Shown: one piece after another, positions 1-8,128 of the stretch | How positions within the stretch are numbered: position 1 is the stretch's first letter | Layout: each line of letters opens with the position of its first letter | From: MGBC113645 sp036308445 | GTDB lineage: Bacteria; Bacillota_I; Bacilli_A; Erysipelotrichales; Coprobacillaceae | Direction of reading: 5' to 3' | Length of the DNA: 14,730 nucleotides | Assembly: GCA_036308445.1 (NCBI GenBank) | Contig: JAXJVS010000115.1 | Span: 1 to 14,730, forward strand | Program-made: the position numbers and the translations under genes | Notes under the pieces: generated by a model | The model's input: the letters and a program-made list of their open reading frames with translations, nothing else | Told to the model about the DNA's origin: nothing | The model's database searches: none

Positions 1-65
1 ACAATTAACAATAATGTCATTTAATATGTTAATTATAACTTTCAATAAAATAGCGTTCTTCGAGA

Positions 66-93
66 TTGAGATATTGTAAATTTATGCTATAAT
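66..93 (+). promoter_or_regulatory. Sigma-A promoter of the DtxR-like regulator gene
   Basis: A -35-like TTGAGA (66-71) is followed after 16 bases by a perfect TATAAT (88-93). A TG one base upstream of it (85-86) gives an extended -10. Transcription should begin near base 100. This leaves almost no leader for the ATG at 104 and favours the later starts at 116 or 119. Confidence 0.75.
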
Positions 94-115
94 AAAGTAA
101 GATATGAGGTGTTAT

Positions 116-478
116 ATGATGAAATTACATGAATCAGGGGAAAACTATCTTGAAACTATATTGGTTTTAGAAAAGAAAAATGGATATGTGCGTTCTATTG
201 ATATAGCGAATGAATTGAATTTTTCTAAACCTAGTGTTTCTAGAGCAATGAAATTATTAAAAGAAAATAATTATATAGAAATGGATATTGACAGTCATAT
301 TATTTTAACTGAGGAAGGTAGAAAGAAAGCTGAAGCAGTATATGATCGTCATAATACTATTAATGAATTTTTAATAAAGCTTGGTGTAAGTAAAGAACAG
401 GCTGAGATTGATGCGTGTCGAATTGAACATATCATTAGTGAAGAAACTTTGTCTTGTATAAAAAAAGCGCTGAAATAA
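116..478 (+). CDS. DtxR/MntR-family metal-dependent transcriptional regulator (short form)
   Basis: A 120-residue DNA-binding repressor-type protein expected to sense Fe2+ or Mn2+ in the cytoplasm and control metal uptake genes. The N-terminal winged helix spans about residues 8-65, with the recognition helix near FSKPSVSRAMK. A helical dimerisation and metal-binding domain follows, ending in DACRIEHIISEET. There is no SH3-like third domain, so the length matches MntR rather than full DtxR. Aligned from memory, the metal ligands look mixed: Cys101, Glu104 and His105 resemble DtxR, Glu13 and His79 resemble MntR, and Asn10 replaces DtxR Met10 or MntR Asp8. A GAGGT at 106-110 serves ATG 116 or ATG 119. 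The ATG at 104 lies almost on the transcription start and has no upstream Shine-Dalgarno. The gene is monocistronic. The family is certain; the metal is not. Confidence 0.88.
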   Translation: MMKLHESGENYLETILVLEKKNGYVRSIDIANELNFSKPSVSRAMKLLKENNYIEMDIDSHIILTEEGRKKAEAVYDRHNTINEFLIKLGVSKEQAEIDACRIEHIISEETLSCIKKALK

Positions 479-507
479 CAATCATATGATTGTTATTTTT
501 CATTTTT
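473..507 (+). terminator. Palindromic terminator after the regulator gene
   Basis: A perfect 26-base palindrome (473-498, core AACAATCATATGATTGTT) overlaps the TAA stop codon and runs into T-rich sequence (496-507). The centre must open to form a small loop. It is AT-rich but otherwise typical of the intrinsic terminators in this window, and could work in both directions. Confidence 0.75.
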
Positions 508-537
508 GTTATAATTTCTTGTAATATATGGTAAAAT
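506..537 (+). promoter_or_regulatory. Probable promoter of the ctp-uvrB-cca-uvrA-hprK-lgt run
   Basis: TAAAAT (532-537) is preceded by TGG (529-531), an extended -10 element. The best -35 candidate, TTGTTA (506-511), lies 20 bases upstream. That is longer than ideal, so the extended -10 probably carries most of the promoter strength. It is the only promoter-like site seen just ahead of the six-gene run. No GAAC-N4-GTTC LexA/DinR box was found between 478 and 560. Confidence 0.5.
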
Positions 538-557
538 AGTTTAACGAGGTGGCAGTA

Positions 558-1967
558 ATGGAAAAAGTAGAGCGTAAAAAGAAATACAGATTAAAAGGGA
601 AAGTTATTACAGTAATATTGTGTGTATTATGTTTAGGTATAGGTTTAGGTGTAGGTGTGAGAATTTCTAGGCCTACAACTAATGTAGATGTTGAAACAAA
701 TGACCTTGTTAATGAGATTATTAATATATTAGATGATAAATGGGTTGATGTTACTGATAGTGAAGAGAATATGCAGGATCGTATGGTTGATGGTCTTGTT
801 AATAATTTGGGCGATGCTTATACAAATTATATGTCTATTGATGAATTGAATGATTTTGTTTCTTCTATTAATGGCAGTTTTGTAGGTATAGGTGTTTCTT
901 TTATAGCGATTGATGATGGCGGACTTGTGTTAGATGTATATAAGGATACACCAGCATATAATGCTGGTATTAAAGCTGGTGATGTTTTAATTGAGTCTAA
1001 TGGTGCTTCTTTGACTGGATTGAATTCTACTGAGATTAAAGAAAAAGTTGTTGGTGAAGAGAATAGTCAAGTTAGAATTAAGGTTTTAAGGGATAATAAA
1101 GAACTGATTTTTAATATGGTTAGAAAGTCTGTTGAAATTGATGTTGAATATGAAGTTTATGATAGTTTTGGATATTTGAATATTATTACTTTTGGAGATA
1201 GTACTGCTGATCATGTAGAAACAGCTTTGAAAGCATTTAAAAATAAAGATGTTAAAAATATTGTCATTGATGTGAGAGATAATAGTGGTGGGTATTTGAC
1301 AGCTGTACAAGGAATATTGAATCTTTTAGTACCCGATGATCAGGTGATTTATAAAATGCAGGATAAAGATGGCACTGTTTATGAAACTACAGCTGATAAT
1401 AAATCTGTTTATGAATTTGATAAGGGATTTATTCTTATGAATGGTGAGAGTGCATCTGCATCAGAAGTGATGATTGGTGCATTAACAGAAGTATTGGATT
1501 ATAAAACTATTGGTGCACAAAGTTTTGGTAAAGGTATAGCTCAAACAACAGTTACATTATCTAATGGATCTAGTTTAAAATATACTAATGCAAAGTGGTT
1601 AACACCATCAGGAAAGTGTATTCATAATGAGGGATTTATGCCTGATTATGAAGTGGAAGAGGATATCATTAGTAATTATGTCTATTCTGAATTTAAAGAT
1701 GAATATCAATATGATGATGTTAATAATAACATTGCAGTTATGCAGAAGATGTTGAAACGATTAGGATATGATGTAGATAGAGTAGATGGTTATTTTTCTG
1801 CTAAGACAAAAGAGGCATTAATGGAATTTCAAGAAGATAATGGAATAAAAGAAGATGGTATTTTAACTTATACTCTTACAAAGAAATTGTATGGTAAAGT
1901 TGCGGTTGAAATATATCAGAATAGTGAGGATAAAGTTTTAAATAAAGTGATAGAATTATTGAAATAA
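558..1967 (+). CDS. S41-family C-terminal processing peptidase with PDZ and peptidoglycan-binding domains
   Basis: A membrane-anchored serine protease of the CtpA/CtpB type, 469 residues, which trims proteins outside the membrane. A basic N-terminus and one hydrophobic segment (about residues 15-35) act as an uncleaved signal anchor. A PDZ domain (about 108-190) is followed by the S41 domain (about 205-367). A peptidoglycan-binding_1 domain (about 391-447, with YDVDRVDGYFSAKTKEALMEFQ) lies near the C-terminus. The catalytic pattern is intact: Ser300 in NGESASASE, Lys325 in SFGKG and Gln329, with the same 25- and 4-residue spacings as Bacillus CtpB. ATG 558 has GAGGTGG (546-552) just upstream; the GTG at 549 lies inside that ribosome binding site and is rejected. 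It is the first gene of the run, 12 bases before uvrB, as ctpB lies near uvrB in Bacillus. In Bacillus CtpB acts in sporulation signalling; that role is not assumed here. Confidence 0.93.
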   Translation: MEKVERKKKYRLKGKVITVILCVLCLGIGLGVGVRISRPTTNVDVETNDLVNEIINILDDKWVDVTDSEENMQDRMVDGLVNNLGDAYTNYMSIDELNDFVSSINGSFVGIGVSFIAIDDGGLVLDVYKDTPAYNAGIKAGDVLIESNGASLTGLNSTEIKEKVVGEENSQVRIKVLRDNKELIFNMVRKSVEIDVEYEVYDSFGYLNIITFGDSTADHVETALKAFKNKDVKNIVIDVRDNSGGYLTAVQGILNLLVPDDQVIYKMQDKDGTVYETTADNKSVYEFDKGFILMNGESASASEVMIGALTEVLDYKTIGAQSFGKGIAQTTVTLSNGSSLKYTNAKWLTPSGKCIHNEGFMPDYEVEEDIISNYVYSEFKDEYQYDDVNNNIAVMQKMLKRLGYDVDRVDGYFSAKTKEALMEFQEDNGIKEDGILTYTLTKKLYGKVAVEIYQNSEDKVLNKVIELLK

Positions 1968-1979
1968 GGAGGCGATAAA

Positions 1980-3953
1980 ATGGAAAAGTTTAAACTCGTT
2001 TCTGAGTATTCTCCAATGGGAGATCAGCCAGCAGCTATTAAACAATTAGTTGATGGGATTAGAAGTGGTAAAAAGGAACAGGTTTTATTGGGTGGTACTG
2101 GTACCGGTAAGACATTTACAGTTGCGAATGTGATTGAACAGGTGAATAAACCTACATTGGTGTTAGCACATAATAAGACGCTTGCAGGACAATTATATTC
2201 AGAATTAAAAGAATTTTTTCCAGAGAATAGAGTAGAATACTTTGTTTCAAACTTTGATTTTTATCAGCCGGAAGCTTATATTCCTAAAAGTGATACTTAT
2301 ATTGATAAGAATGCACAGACAAACTATGAAATAGAGATGTTAAGATCTTCTGCAATGAATTCTTTATTAGAAAGAAGAGATACGATTGTAGTTGCATCAG
2401 TAGCTTCTATTTATGGTTTGGGTAATCCTGAACAGTATAAAGAAATGATTTTTTCTGTTCGTGTAGGACAAGTTATTGATCGAAAAGAATTATTAACTTA
2501 TTTAGTAGATAGACAATATAATAGAAATGATATTGAACAGTCTAAAGGTACTTTTAGAGTTCGTGGTGATGTGATTGAGATAGTGCCTGGGCATACAGAA
2601 AGTTGGATTATTAGAATTGAATTATTTGGTGATGAAGTAGAAAGAATATGTGAAGCTGATCCTTTGACAGGCAAGGTGTTAGGAAGTTATTCTACATATA
2701 CGATTTATCCGGCTTATGGTTATGTTACAAAAAGAGAACAGATGTTGCATGCTTGTGATACGATTAGTGAAGAATTAAAAGATAGATTAGATTTCTTTGA
2801 TAAAGCAATGAAACCTTTAGAATATGAAAGATTAGATCAAAGAACCAGACATGATATAGAAATGTTAAGAGAAGTAGGAATGTGTCCAGGGATAGAAAAC
2901 TATTCTCGACATATTGATGGTAGAAAAGAAGGTCAAAGACCATATACTTTAATTGATTATTTTCCAAAAGATTATTTATTAGTGGTTGATGAAAGTCACG
3001 TTATGCTACCTCAGGTAAGAGGTATGTTTAATGGTGATAGAAGTCGTAAGCAGACATTGGTAGAATATGGATTTAGATTACCTAGTGCTTTAGATAATCG
3101 TCCATTACGCTTTGAAGAGTTTGAAAATATTATTAATCAGGCAGTTTATGTTTCTGCTACTCCAGGAGATTATGAGTTAGAGAAGACTCATGGTGAATAT
3201 GCCGAACAGATTATTAGACCTACTGGATTGTTAGATCCAATAATTGAAGTTAGGCCCATAGAAAATCAAATTGATGATATTATTAGTGAAATACAGGATA
3301 GAATCGAGAAGAATGAGAGAGTCCTAATTACTACTCTTACAAAGAGGATGGCAGAGGATTTGAGTGCTTTCTTAAAAGAAGTGGGATTGAAAGTGGCTTA
3401 TCTTCATTCGGATACAAAAACATTAGAAAGAACAGAAATCTTAAGAGAACTAAGATTAGGAAAATATGATGTGTTAGTTGGTATTAACTTACTTAGAGAA
3501 GGATTAGACTTACCAGAGGTTTCATTAGTATGTATATTAGATGCGGATAAAGAAGGTTTCTTACGTAGTGAACGTTCGTTAATTCAGACAATAGGTAGAG
3601 CTGCGAGAAATGCGAATGGTAAAGTTATTATGTATGCAGATAATATGACTGATTCAATGCAGCATGCAATAGATGAAACTGCAAGAAGAAGAAAGATTCA
3701 GGAAAAATATAATATTGATCATAATATTATACCTAAGACAATTAAGAAAGAAATAAGAGAAGCTATTCATGGTACAGAAATTATAGAAGATGCTACTAAA
3801 CTGGTACAAAAAGGAAAGAAAGTAGATAAGAAAGCTAAGAAAATGCTTATTGAAGATTTAGAAAAACAGATGAAAGATGCAGCTAAGGTGCTAGATTTTG
3901 AAAAAGCAATGGAATTAAGAGATATTATTATGGAGTTAAAAGGTGAAAAATAA
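1980..3953 (+). CDS. uvrB: UvrB, excinuclease ABC subunit B
   Basis: The damage-verification helicase-like subunit of nucleotide excision repair, 657 residues, the usual length. It is loaded by UvrA and then holds DNA for UvrC incision. Walker A GGTGTGKT is at 38-45. The beta-hairpin region follows (about 86-110), then DESH (337-340), the NGDRSRKQTLVEYGFRLPS block (351-369), helicase motif VI QTIGRAARN (536-544) and a C-terminal UVR motif (about 623-654) that contacts UvrC. AAGGAGG (1966-1972) sits 7 bases before the ATG. The hairpin reads SNFDFYQPEAY where E. coli and Bacillus caldotenax have SYYDYYQPEAY, so Tyr92, Tyr93 and Tyr95 (standard numbering) become Asn, Phe and Phe while Tyr96 is kept. 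The 3' end overlaps cca by 11 bases. No uvrC is in the window. Confidence 0.98.
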   Translation: MEKFKLVSEYSPMGDQPAAIKQLVDGIRSGKKEQVLLGGTGTGKTFTVANVIEQVNKPTLVLAHNKTLAGQLYSELKEFFPENRVEYFVSNFDFYQPEAYIPKSDTYIDKNAQTNYEIEMLRSSAMNSLLERRDTIVVASVASIYGLGNPEQYKEMIFSVRVGQVIDRKELLTYLVDRQYNRNDIEQSKGTFRVRGDVIEIVPGHTESWIIRIELFGDEVERICEADPLTGKVLGSYSTYTIYPAYGYVTKREQMLHACDTISEELKDRLDFFDKAMKPLEYERLDQRTRHDIEMLREVGMCPGIENYSRHIDGRKEGQRPYTLIDYFPKDYLLVVDESHVMLPQVRGMFNGDRSRKQTLVEYGFRLPSALDNRPLRFEEFENIINQAVYVSATPGDYELEKTHGEYAEQIIRPTGLLDPIIEVRPIENQIDDIISEIQDRIEKNERVLITTLTKRMAEDLSAFLKEVGLKVAYLHSDTKTLERTEILRELRLGKYDVLVGINLLREGLDLPEVSLVCILDADKEGFLRSERSLIQTIGRAARNANGKVIMYADNMTDSMQHAIDETARRRKIQEKYNIDHNIIPKTIKKEIREAIHGTEIIEDATKLVQKGKKVDKKAKKMLIEDLEKQMKDAAKVLDFEKAMELRDIIMELKGEK

Positions 3954-5307
3954 GATTATTGTTTCACCTTTAGCTCAGGATATTTTTAAAAGCATTGAGG
4001 AAGCTGGCGGTAAAGTTTATATTGTTGGTGGTACTGTTAGAGATTATCTGCTTAATCATAAACAAGGACATGATATTGATGTAGAAGTTTATCATTTGAG
4101 CTATGATGAATTAAAGAAAGTATTAGAACAGTATGGTACTGTGAATACTTATGGTAAGACTTTTGCGATAATGGGTCTTGACTGTTTAAAAGGTTATGAT
4201 TTTGCATTGCCTAGAAGAGAAAATAAGACTGGTGTTAAACATCAGGATTTTGATATTGTAGTTGATAGTCATTTGAGCTTGGGAAAAGCTATTTTAAGAC
4301 GTGATGTGACTATGAATGCGTTGATGTATGATTATTTTAATGATGAGATTATTGATTTGTGTGATGGTATCAATGATATTAAGAATAAAGTGATTAGAAT
4401 GGTTAATCCGTCAACTTTTAAAGAAGATCCTTTAAGAATTTTAAGAGTAGCACAGTTTATAGCTCGTTTTGAAATGAGTGTAGATGAAGATACAAAAGAT
4501 TATTGTAAGACAATGGTTGAAGAAGGCATGTTAGAATATTTAAGTATAGAACGTATCTATGAAGAGTATAAGAAAATATTAATGTCAAATCATCCTTCTA
4601 TTGGTTTTGAATTTTTAAGAGAAATAAAGGCATTACCTAAATATTTATCAGATTTAATAGATTGTGATCAAAGAAGAGATTTTCATCCTGAAGGAAGTGT
4701 ATGGAATCATACAATGTTAGTGTTAGATATAGGTGCATTATGTAAGGATATGACTGAAAATCCAGAAGCGTTTATGTGGTCATGTTTATTACATGATATT
4801 GGTAAACCGGTGGTAACGACTCCTACAGGTTCTGCTCCTAGACATAATGAAGCGGGAGTAGAAGTGTTTAAACAAGTTGATTTGGTTACTTCCAAAAAGA
4901 TGAGAATATATATTGAAACAATGATTATGTATCATATGCATTTAATGAATATGTCAAGACATCAATCATCTGATGTAAAGTATTTAAGATTATTGAAATT
5001 AATAGATGGCAAAATAAGTTTATCTGATTTGATGTTTATTAGTGAATGTGATAAATTAGGTAGGGGTCGTGTTACAAGTACACAGTATAATGAATTCTTG
5101 GAATATATGAATGATAAGATTGAAAGACTTGGTAATAAGGCCTTAAAACCTATTGTGGTAGGTCAGGATTTAATAGATGCTGGCTTTACTGATCGTTCTT
5201 TATATAAAGGTTTACTTGATAAGGCATATGATATGCAGCTTCAAGGAATGAATAAAGAAAAGATTATGTTGGTATTGAAAAAGGAGTTAAGGAATGATAA
5301 AAGATAA
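3943..5307 (+). CDS. cca: tRNA nucleotidyltransferase / poly(A) polymerase family protein with HD domain
   Basis: A class II nucleotidyltransferase, 454 residues, that most likely adds or repairs the 3' CCA of tRNAs. The head domain has GGTVRDYLL (29-37) and the metal-binding DxD Asp44/Asp46 in GHDIDVEVY. RRDVTMNAL (119-127) is the conserved loop, and EDPLRILRVAQF (161-172) belongs to the nucleotide-selecting and neck region. An HD hydrolase-like domain follows, with His256, His284-Asp285 in LLHDIGKP, and His301. The start is GTG, inside the last codons of uvrB, with GGAG (3932-3935) 7 bases upstream. The next in-frame Met is residue 77, beyond the catalytic motif, so GTG must be right. It overlaps uvrB by 11 and uvrA by 14 bases, suggesting translational coupling. 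Sequence alone cannot separate CCA-adding from CC-adding, A-adding or poly(A) activity. The complete tRNA in this window encodes its own CCA, so a repair role is plausible. Confidence 0.88.
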   Translation: MKNKIIVSPLAQDIFKSIEEAGGKVYIVGGTVRDYLLNHKQGHDIDVEVYHLSYDELKKVLEQYGTVNTYGKTFAIMGLDCLKGYDFALPRRENKTGVKHQDFDIVVDSHLSLGKAILRRDVTMNALMYDYFNDEIIDLCDGINDIKNKVIRMVNPSTFKEDPLRILRVAQFIARFEMSVDEDTKDYCKTMVEEGMLEYLSIERIYEEYKKILMSNHPSIGFEFLREIKALPKYLSDLIDCDQRRDFHPEGSVWNHTMLVLDIGALCKDMTENPEAFMWSCLLHDIGKPVVTTPTGSAPRHNEAGVEVFKQVDLVTSKKMRIYIETMIMYHMHLMNMSRHQSSDVKYLRLLKLIDGKISLSDLMFISECDKLGRGRVTSTQYNEFLEYMNDKIERLGNKALKPIVVGQDLIDAGFTDRSLYKGLLDKAYDMQLQGMNKEKIMLVLKKELRNDKR

Positions 5308-8119
5308 AATTGTGATTAAAGGGGCTCGTGTTAATAATTTAAAAAATGTTGATATAGAGATTCCTAGAGATAAGCTTGTTATTATGACGGGATTATCAGG
5401 TTCTGGTAAAACTTCTTTGGCTTTTGATACAATTTATGCAGAAGGGCAAAGAAGATATGTGGAATCTTTAAGTGCTTATGCAAGAATGTTTATGGGTGGA
5501 GTTGAAAAACCTGATGTTGATAGTATTGAAGGATTATCTCCTTCAATTGCGATTGACCAAAAGACAACATCAAATAATCCTCGTTCTACAGTTGGTACAG
5601 TAACAGAAATATTTGATTATTTAAGATTGTTGTATGCTAGAGTAGGGCATGCATATTGTCCTGAACATGGAACTTTGATCGAATCTCAGACAACAAAACA
5701 GATGGCTGATATTGTTGATGAATATGAAGATGGGACGAAGTTACAGGTATTAGCTAGAATGTGCAAGAATCAAAAAGGGACACATAAAGATTTATTTGAG
5801 CAGTTACTAAAAGATGGTTATTTAAGAGTCAAGGTTGATGGTGAAATGAGAATGCTTGATGAAGAAATAATTATTGATAAGAATAAGAAACATAATATTG
5901 ATGTTGTAGTTGATCGTATTATAAAAAAAGAAGGTTATCGTAGTCGTTTGATTGATTCTTTAGAGACGGCTTTAAAATTAACTGATGGAGAAGCTATTGT
6001 AGAAAACTTAAATACAAAGACTGAACAATTATTTTCTGAACATTTAGCTTGTCCTATTTGTGGTTTTAGTGTTCCTAAATTAGAACCTAGATTATTTTCG
6101 TTTAATAATCCATTAGGGGCTTGTCCTGATTGTAAAGGTTTAGGTATTAAGAATGAAGTTGATGATGATTTATTGATACCTGATTGGGATTTATCAATTA
6201 ATGAAGGTGGTATTCGTTATTTTAAGACGTCAGTAGGTACTGATAGGATTGAATGGCAAAGATTTTTAATTCTTTGTGAACACTATCATATTGATTTAGA
6301 TAAACCTTTAAAAGATTTTACTAAGAAAGAATTAAATATTATATTAAGAGGTTCAGATAAGCCTATTTCGTATACAATTACTTCTAGTTCAGGAAATGTA
6401 AATAAAACAACAAAATTTATTGAAGGAGTAAAAACATTAATTGAAAGAAGATATGAAGAAACGACTTCTTCATGGTCTAAAGAGTGGTATGCTTCTTTTA
6501 TGGCAGAACATACATGTCCAACATGTGGTGGGAGAAGATTAAATGATCAGGTACTAAGTGTTAGGGTAGGTGGACTTAATATTAGTGAATTTACTGATAT
6601 GTCTATTGAAAAGGCGTTGGTATTTGTGAATGAATTAAAATTAAATGAGACAGAAGGAAAGATTGCTCATTTAATTTTAAAAGAAATTAAAGATCGATTA
6701 ACATTTTTAAGCAATGTTGGTTTAGGATATCTAACATTATCAAGAAGGGCTGGTGGATTATCAGGTGGAGAAGCTCAACGTATTCGTTTAGCAACTCAGA
6801 TAGGTTCACGTTTAACAGGAGTATTATATGTATTAGATGAACCTTCTATTGGATTACATCAAAGGGATAATGAGAAATTAATTCAAACATTGTGTAATAT
6901 GCGTGATTTAGGAAATAGTGTTATTGTTGTTGAACATGATGAAGATACTATGAGAGCTTCTGATTATATTATTGATATTGGACCAGGTGCAGGTGTGCAT
7001 GGTGGAACAATAGTTGCATCAGGAACACCGGAAGAAGTTATGAATAATGAGAATTCTATTACTGGTCAATATTTATCAGGAAAGATGAAGATACCAGTTC
7101 CTAAAAAACGAAGAAAAGGAAACGGCTTATATTTAGAAGTAAAAGGTGCTACACAGAATAACTTAAAGAATATTAATGTGAAGTTTCCACTTGGAAAATT
7201 TATTTGTGTTACAGGCGTGAGCGGTTCAGGGAAATCAACTTTAGTTAATGAGATATTATGTAAAGGACTTCGTCAAAAAATATATCGTTCTAAAGAAAAA
7301 CCAGGAGCACATAAAGAAATATTAGGAATTGAAAATATAGATAAGGTTATTGAAGTTTCACAAGATCCTATTGGTAGAACACCACGTTCAAATCCGGTGA
7401 CTTATACAGGAGTATTTGATGAAATAAGAGATTTGTTTGCGAAAACAAATGAAGCTAAGATGCGAGGGTATGATAAAGGAAGATTCTCTTTTAATGTTAA
7501 AGGGGGAAGATGTGAAGCTTGTCAGGGTGACGGTGTTAAACGTATTTCAATGCATTTCTTACCGGATGTTTATGTTCCTTGTGATCAATGTGAAGGAAAA
7601 CGTTATAATGAGGAAACTTTACAGGTAACATATAAAGATAAGAGTATATATGATGTTTTAGAAATGACAATTGAAGATTCAATTGGCTTCTTTGAAAACT
7701 TACCACGTATTCATTCAAGATTAAAAACAATTGAAGATGTGGGTCTAGGATATGTGAAGCTTGGACAAAGTGCAACAACGTTATCTGGTGGTGAAGCACA
7801 GCGTGTAAAGCTTGCAAGTGAATTACAGAAGAAGGCAACTGGTAAAACTGTATATATATTAGATGAACCTACAACAGGTTTACATAGTCATGATGTTGCA
7901 AGACTTATTGAGGTTTTAAATCGTATTGTTGATCAGGGAGATACTGTGATTGTGATTGAACATAATTTAGATGTTATAAAAGTTGCTGATCATATTATCG
8001 ATTTAGGATTGGAAGGTGGCGACAATGGTGGTACAATAGTTATATCAGGTACACCTGAAAAAGTGGCTAAGAATGAAGAGAGTCATACAGGACGTTTCTT
8101 AAGAAAGGTTCTTGAATAG
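5294..8119 (+). CDS. uvrA: UvrA, excinuclease ABC subunit A
   Basis: The dimeric ABC-type ATPase that first recognises bulky DNA damage and delivers UvrB; 941 residues, full length. Both ATPase halves are intact. The first has Walker A GLSGSGKT (33-40), signature LSGGEAQ (489-495) and Walker B LYVLDEPSIGLH (511-522). The second has GVSGSGKS (641-648), LSGGEAQ (830-836) and VYILDEPTTGLH (853-864). Zinc-binding cysteines are present: C253/C256/C277/C280, a CPTC at about 408-411, and C740/C743/C763/C766 in the damage-sensing zinc finger. The UvrB-binding region before the first zinc finger is present, so this is true UvrA rather than a UvrA2-like paralogue. ATG 5294 has AAGGAG (5281-5286) 7 bases upstream and overlaps the cca end by 14 bases. 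Nine bases separate it from hprK. Confidence 0.98.
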   Translation: MIKDKIVIKGARVNNLKNVDIEIPRDKLVIMTGLSGSGKTSLAFDTIYAEGQRRYVESLSAYARMFMGGVEKPDVDSIEGLSPSIAIDQKTTSNNPRSTVGTVTEIFDYLRLLYARVGHAYCPEHGTLIESQTTKQMADIVDEYEDGTKLQVLARMCKNQKGTHKDLFEQLLKDGYLRVKVDGEMRMLDEEIIIDKNKKHNIDVVVDRIIKKEGYRSRLIDSLETALKLTDGEAIVENLNTKTEQLFSEHLACPICGFSVPKLEPRLFSFNNPLGACPDCKGLGIKNEVDDDLLIPDWDLSINEGGIRYFKTSVGTDRIEWQRFLILCEHYHIDLDKPLKDFTKKELNIILRGSDKPISYTITSSSGNVNKTTKFIEGVKTLIERRYEETTSSWSKEWYASFMAEHTCPTCGGRRLNDQVLSVRVGGLNISEFTDMSIEKALVFVNELKLNETEGKIAHLILKEIKDRLTFLSNVGLGYLTLSRRAGGLSGGEAQRIRLATQIGSRLTGVLYVLDEPSIGLHQRDNEKLIQTLCNMRDLGNSVIVVEHDEDTMRASDYIIDIGPGAGVHGGTIVASGTPEEVMNNENSITGQYLSGKMKIPVPKKRRKGNGLYLEVKGATQNNLKNINVKFPLGKFICVTGVSGSGKSTLVNEILCKGLRQKIYRSKEKPGAHKEILGIENIDKVIEVSQDPIGRTPRSNPVTYTGVFDEIRDLFAKTNEAKMRGYDKGRFSFNVKGGRCEACQGDGVKRISMHFLPDVYVPCDQCEGKRYNEETLQVTYKDKSIYDVLEMTIEDSIGFFENLPRIHSRLKTIEDVGLGYVKLGQSATTLSGGEAQRVKLASELQKKATGKTVYILDEPTTGLHSHDVARLIEVLNRIVDQGDTVIVIEHNLDVIKVADHIIDLGLEGGDNGGTIVISGTPEKVAKNEESHTGRFLRKVLE

Positions 8120-8128
8120 GAGGTAACA

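Noticed and set aside
1..65. AT-rich TTAATATGTTAATTATAA-like sequence as a metal-regulator operator
   Set aside because: The arms do not form a convincing dyad, it lies well upstream of the promoter, and similar strings are expected by chance in this base composition.
104..115. Earlier ATG extending the DtxR-like gene by four residues
   Set aside because: It lies about 4 bases from the predicted transcription start and has no Shine-Dalgarno; GAGGT at 106-110 sits properly before 116 and 119.
549..557. GTG start adding three residues to the S41 peptidase
   Set aside because: It is part of the GAGGTGG ribosome binding site for ATG 558.
1086..1310. Minus-strand open frame inside the S41 peptidase gene
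   Set aside because: Antisense to the catalytic domain coding region; its Ile/Asn/Phe-rich content is what AT-rich shadow frames give.
3570..3577. GAACGTTC as a LexA/DinR site
   Set aside because: The 4-base spacer of the Firmicute box is absent and it lies deep in uvrB coding sequence within a conserved protein motif.
7536..7838. 100-residue minus-strand open frame inside uvrA
   Set aside because: It is antisense to a strongly conserved part of UvrA including its zinc finger and signature motif, has no ribosome binding site support, and is explained as a shadow frame.
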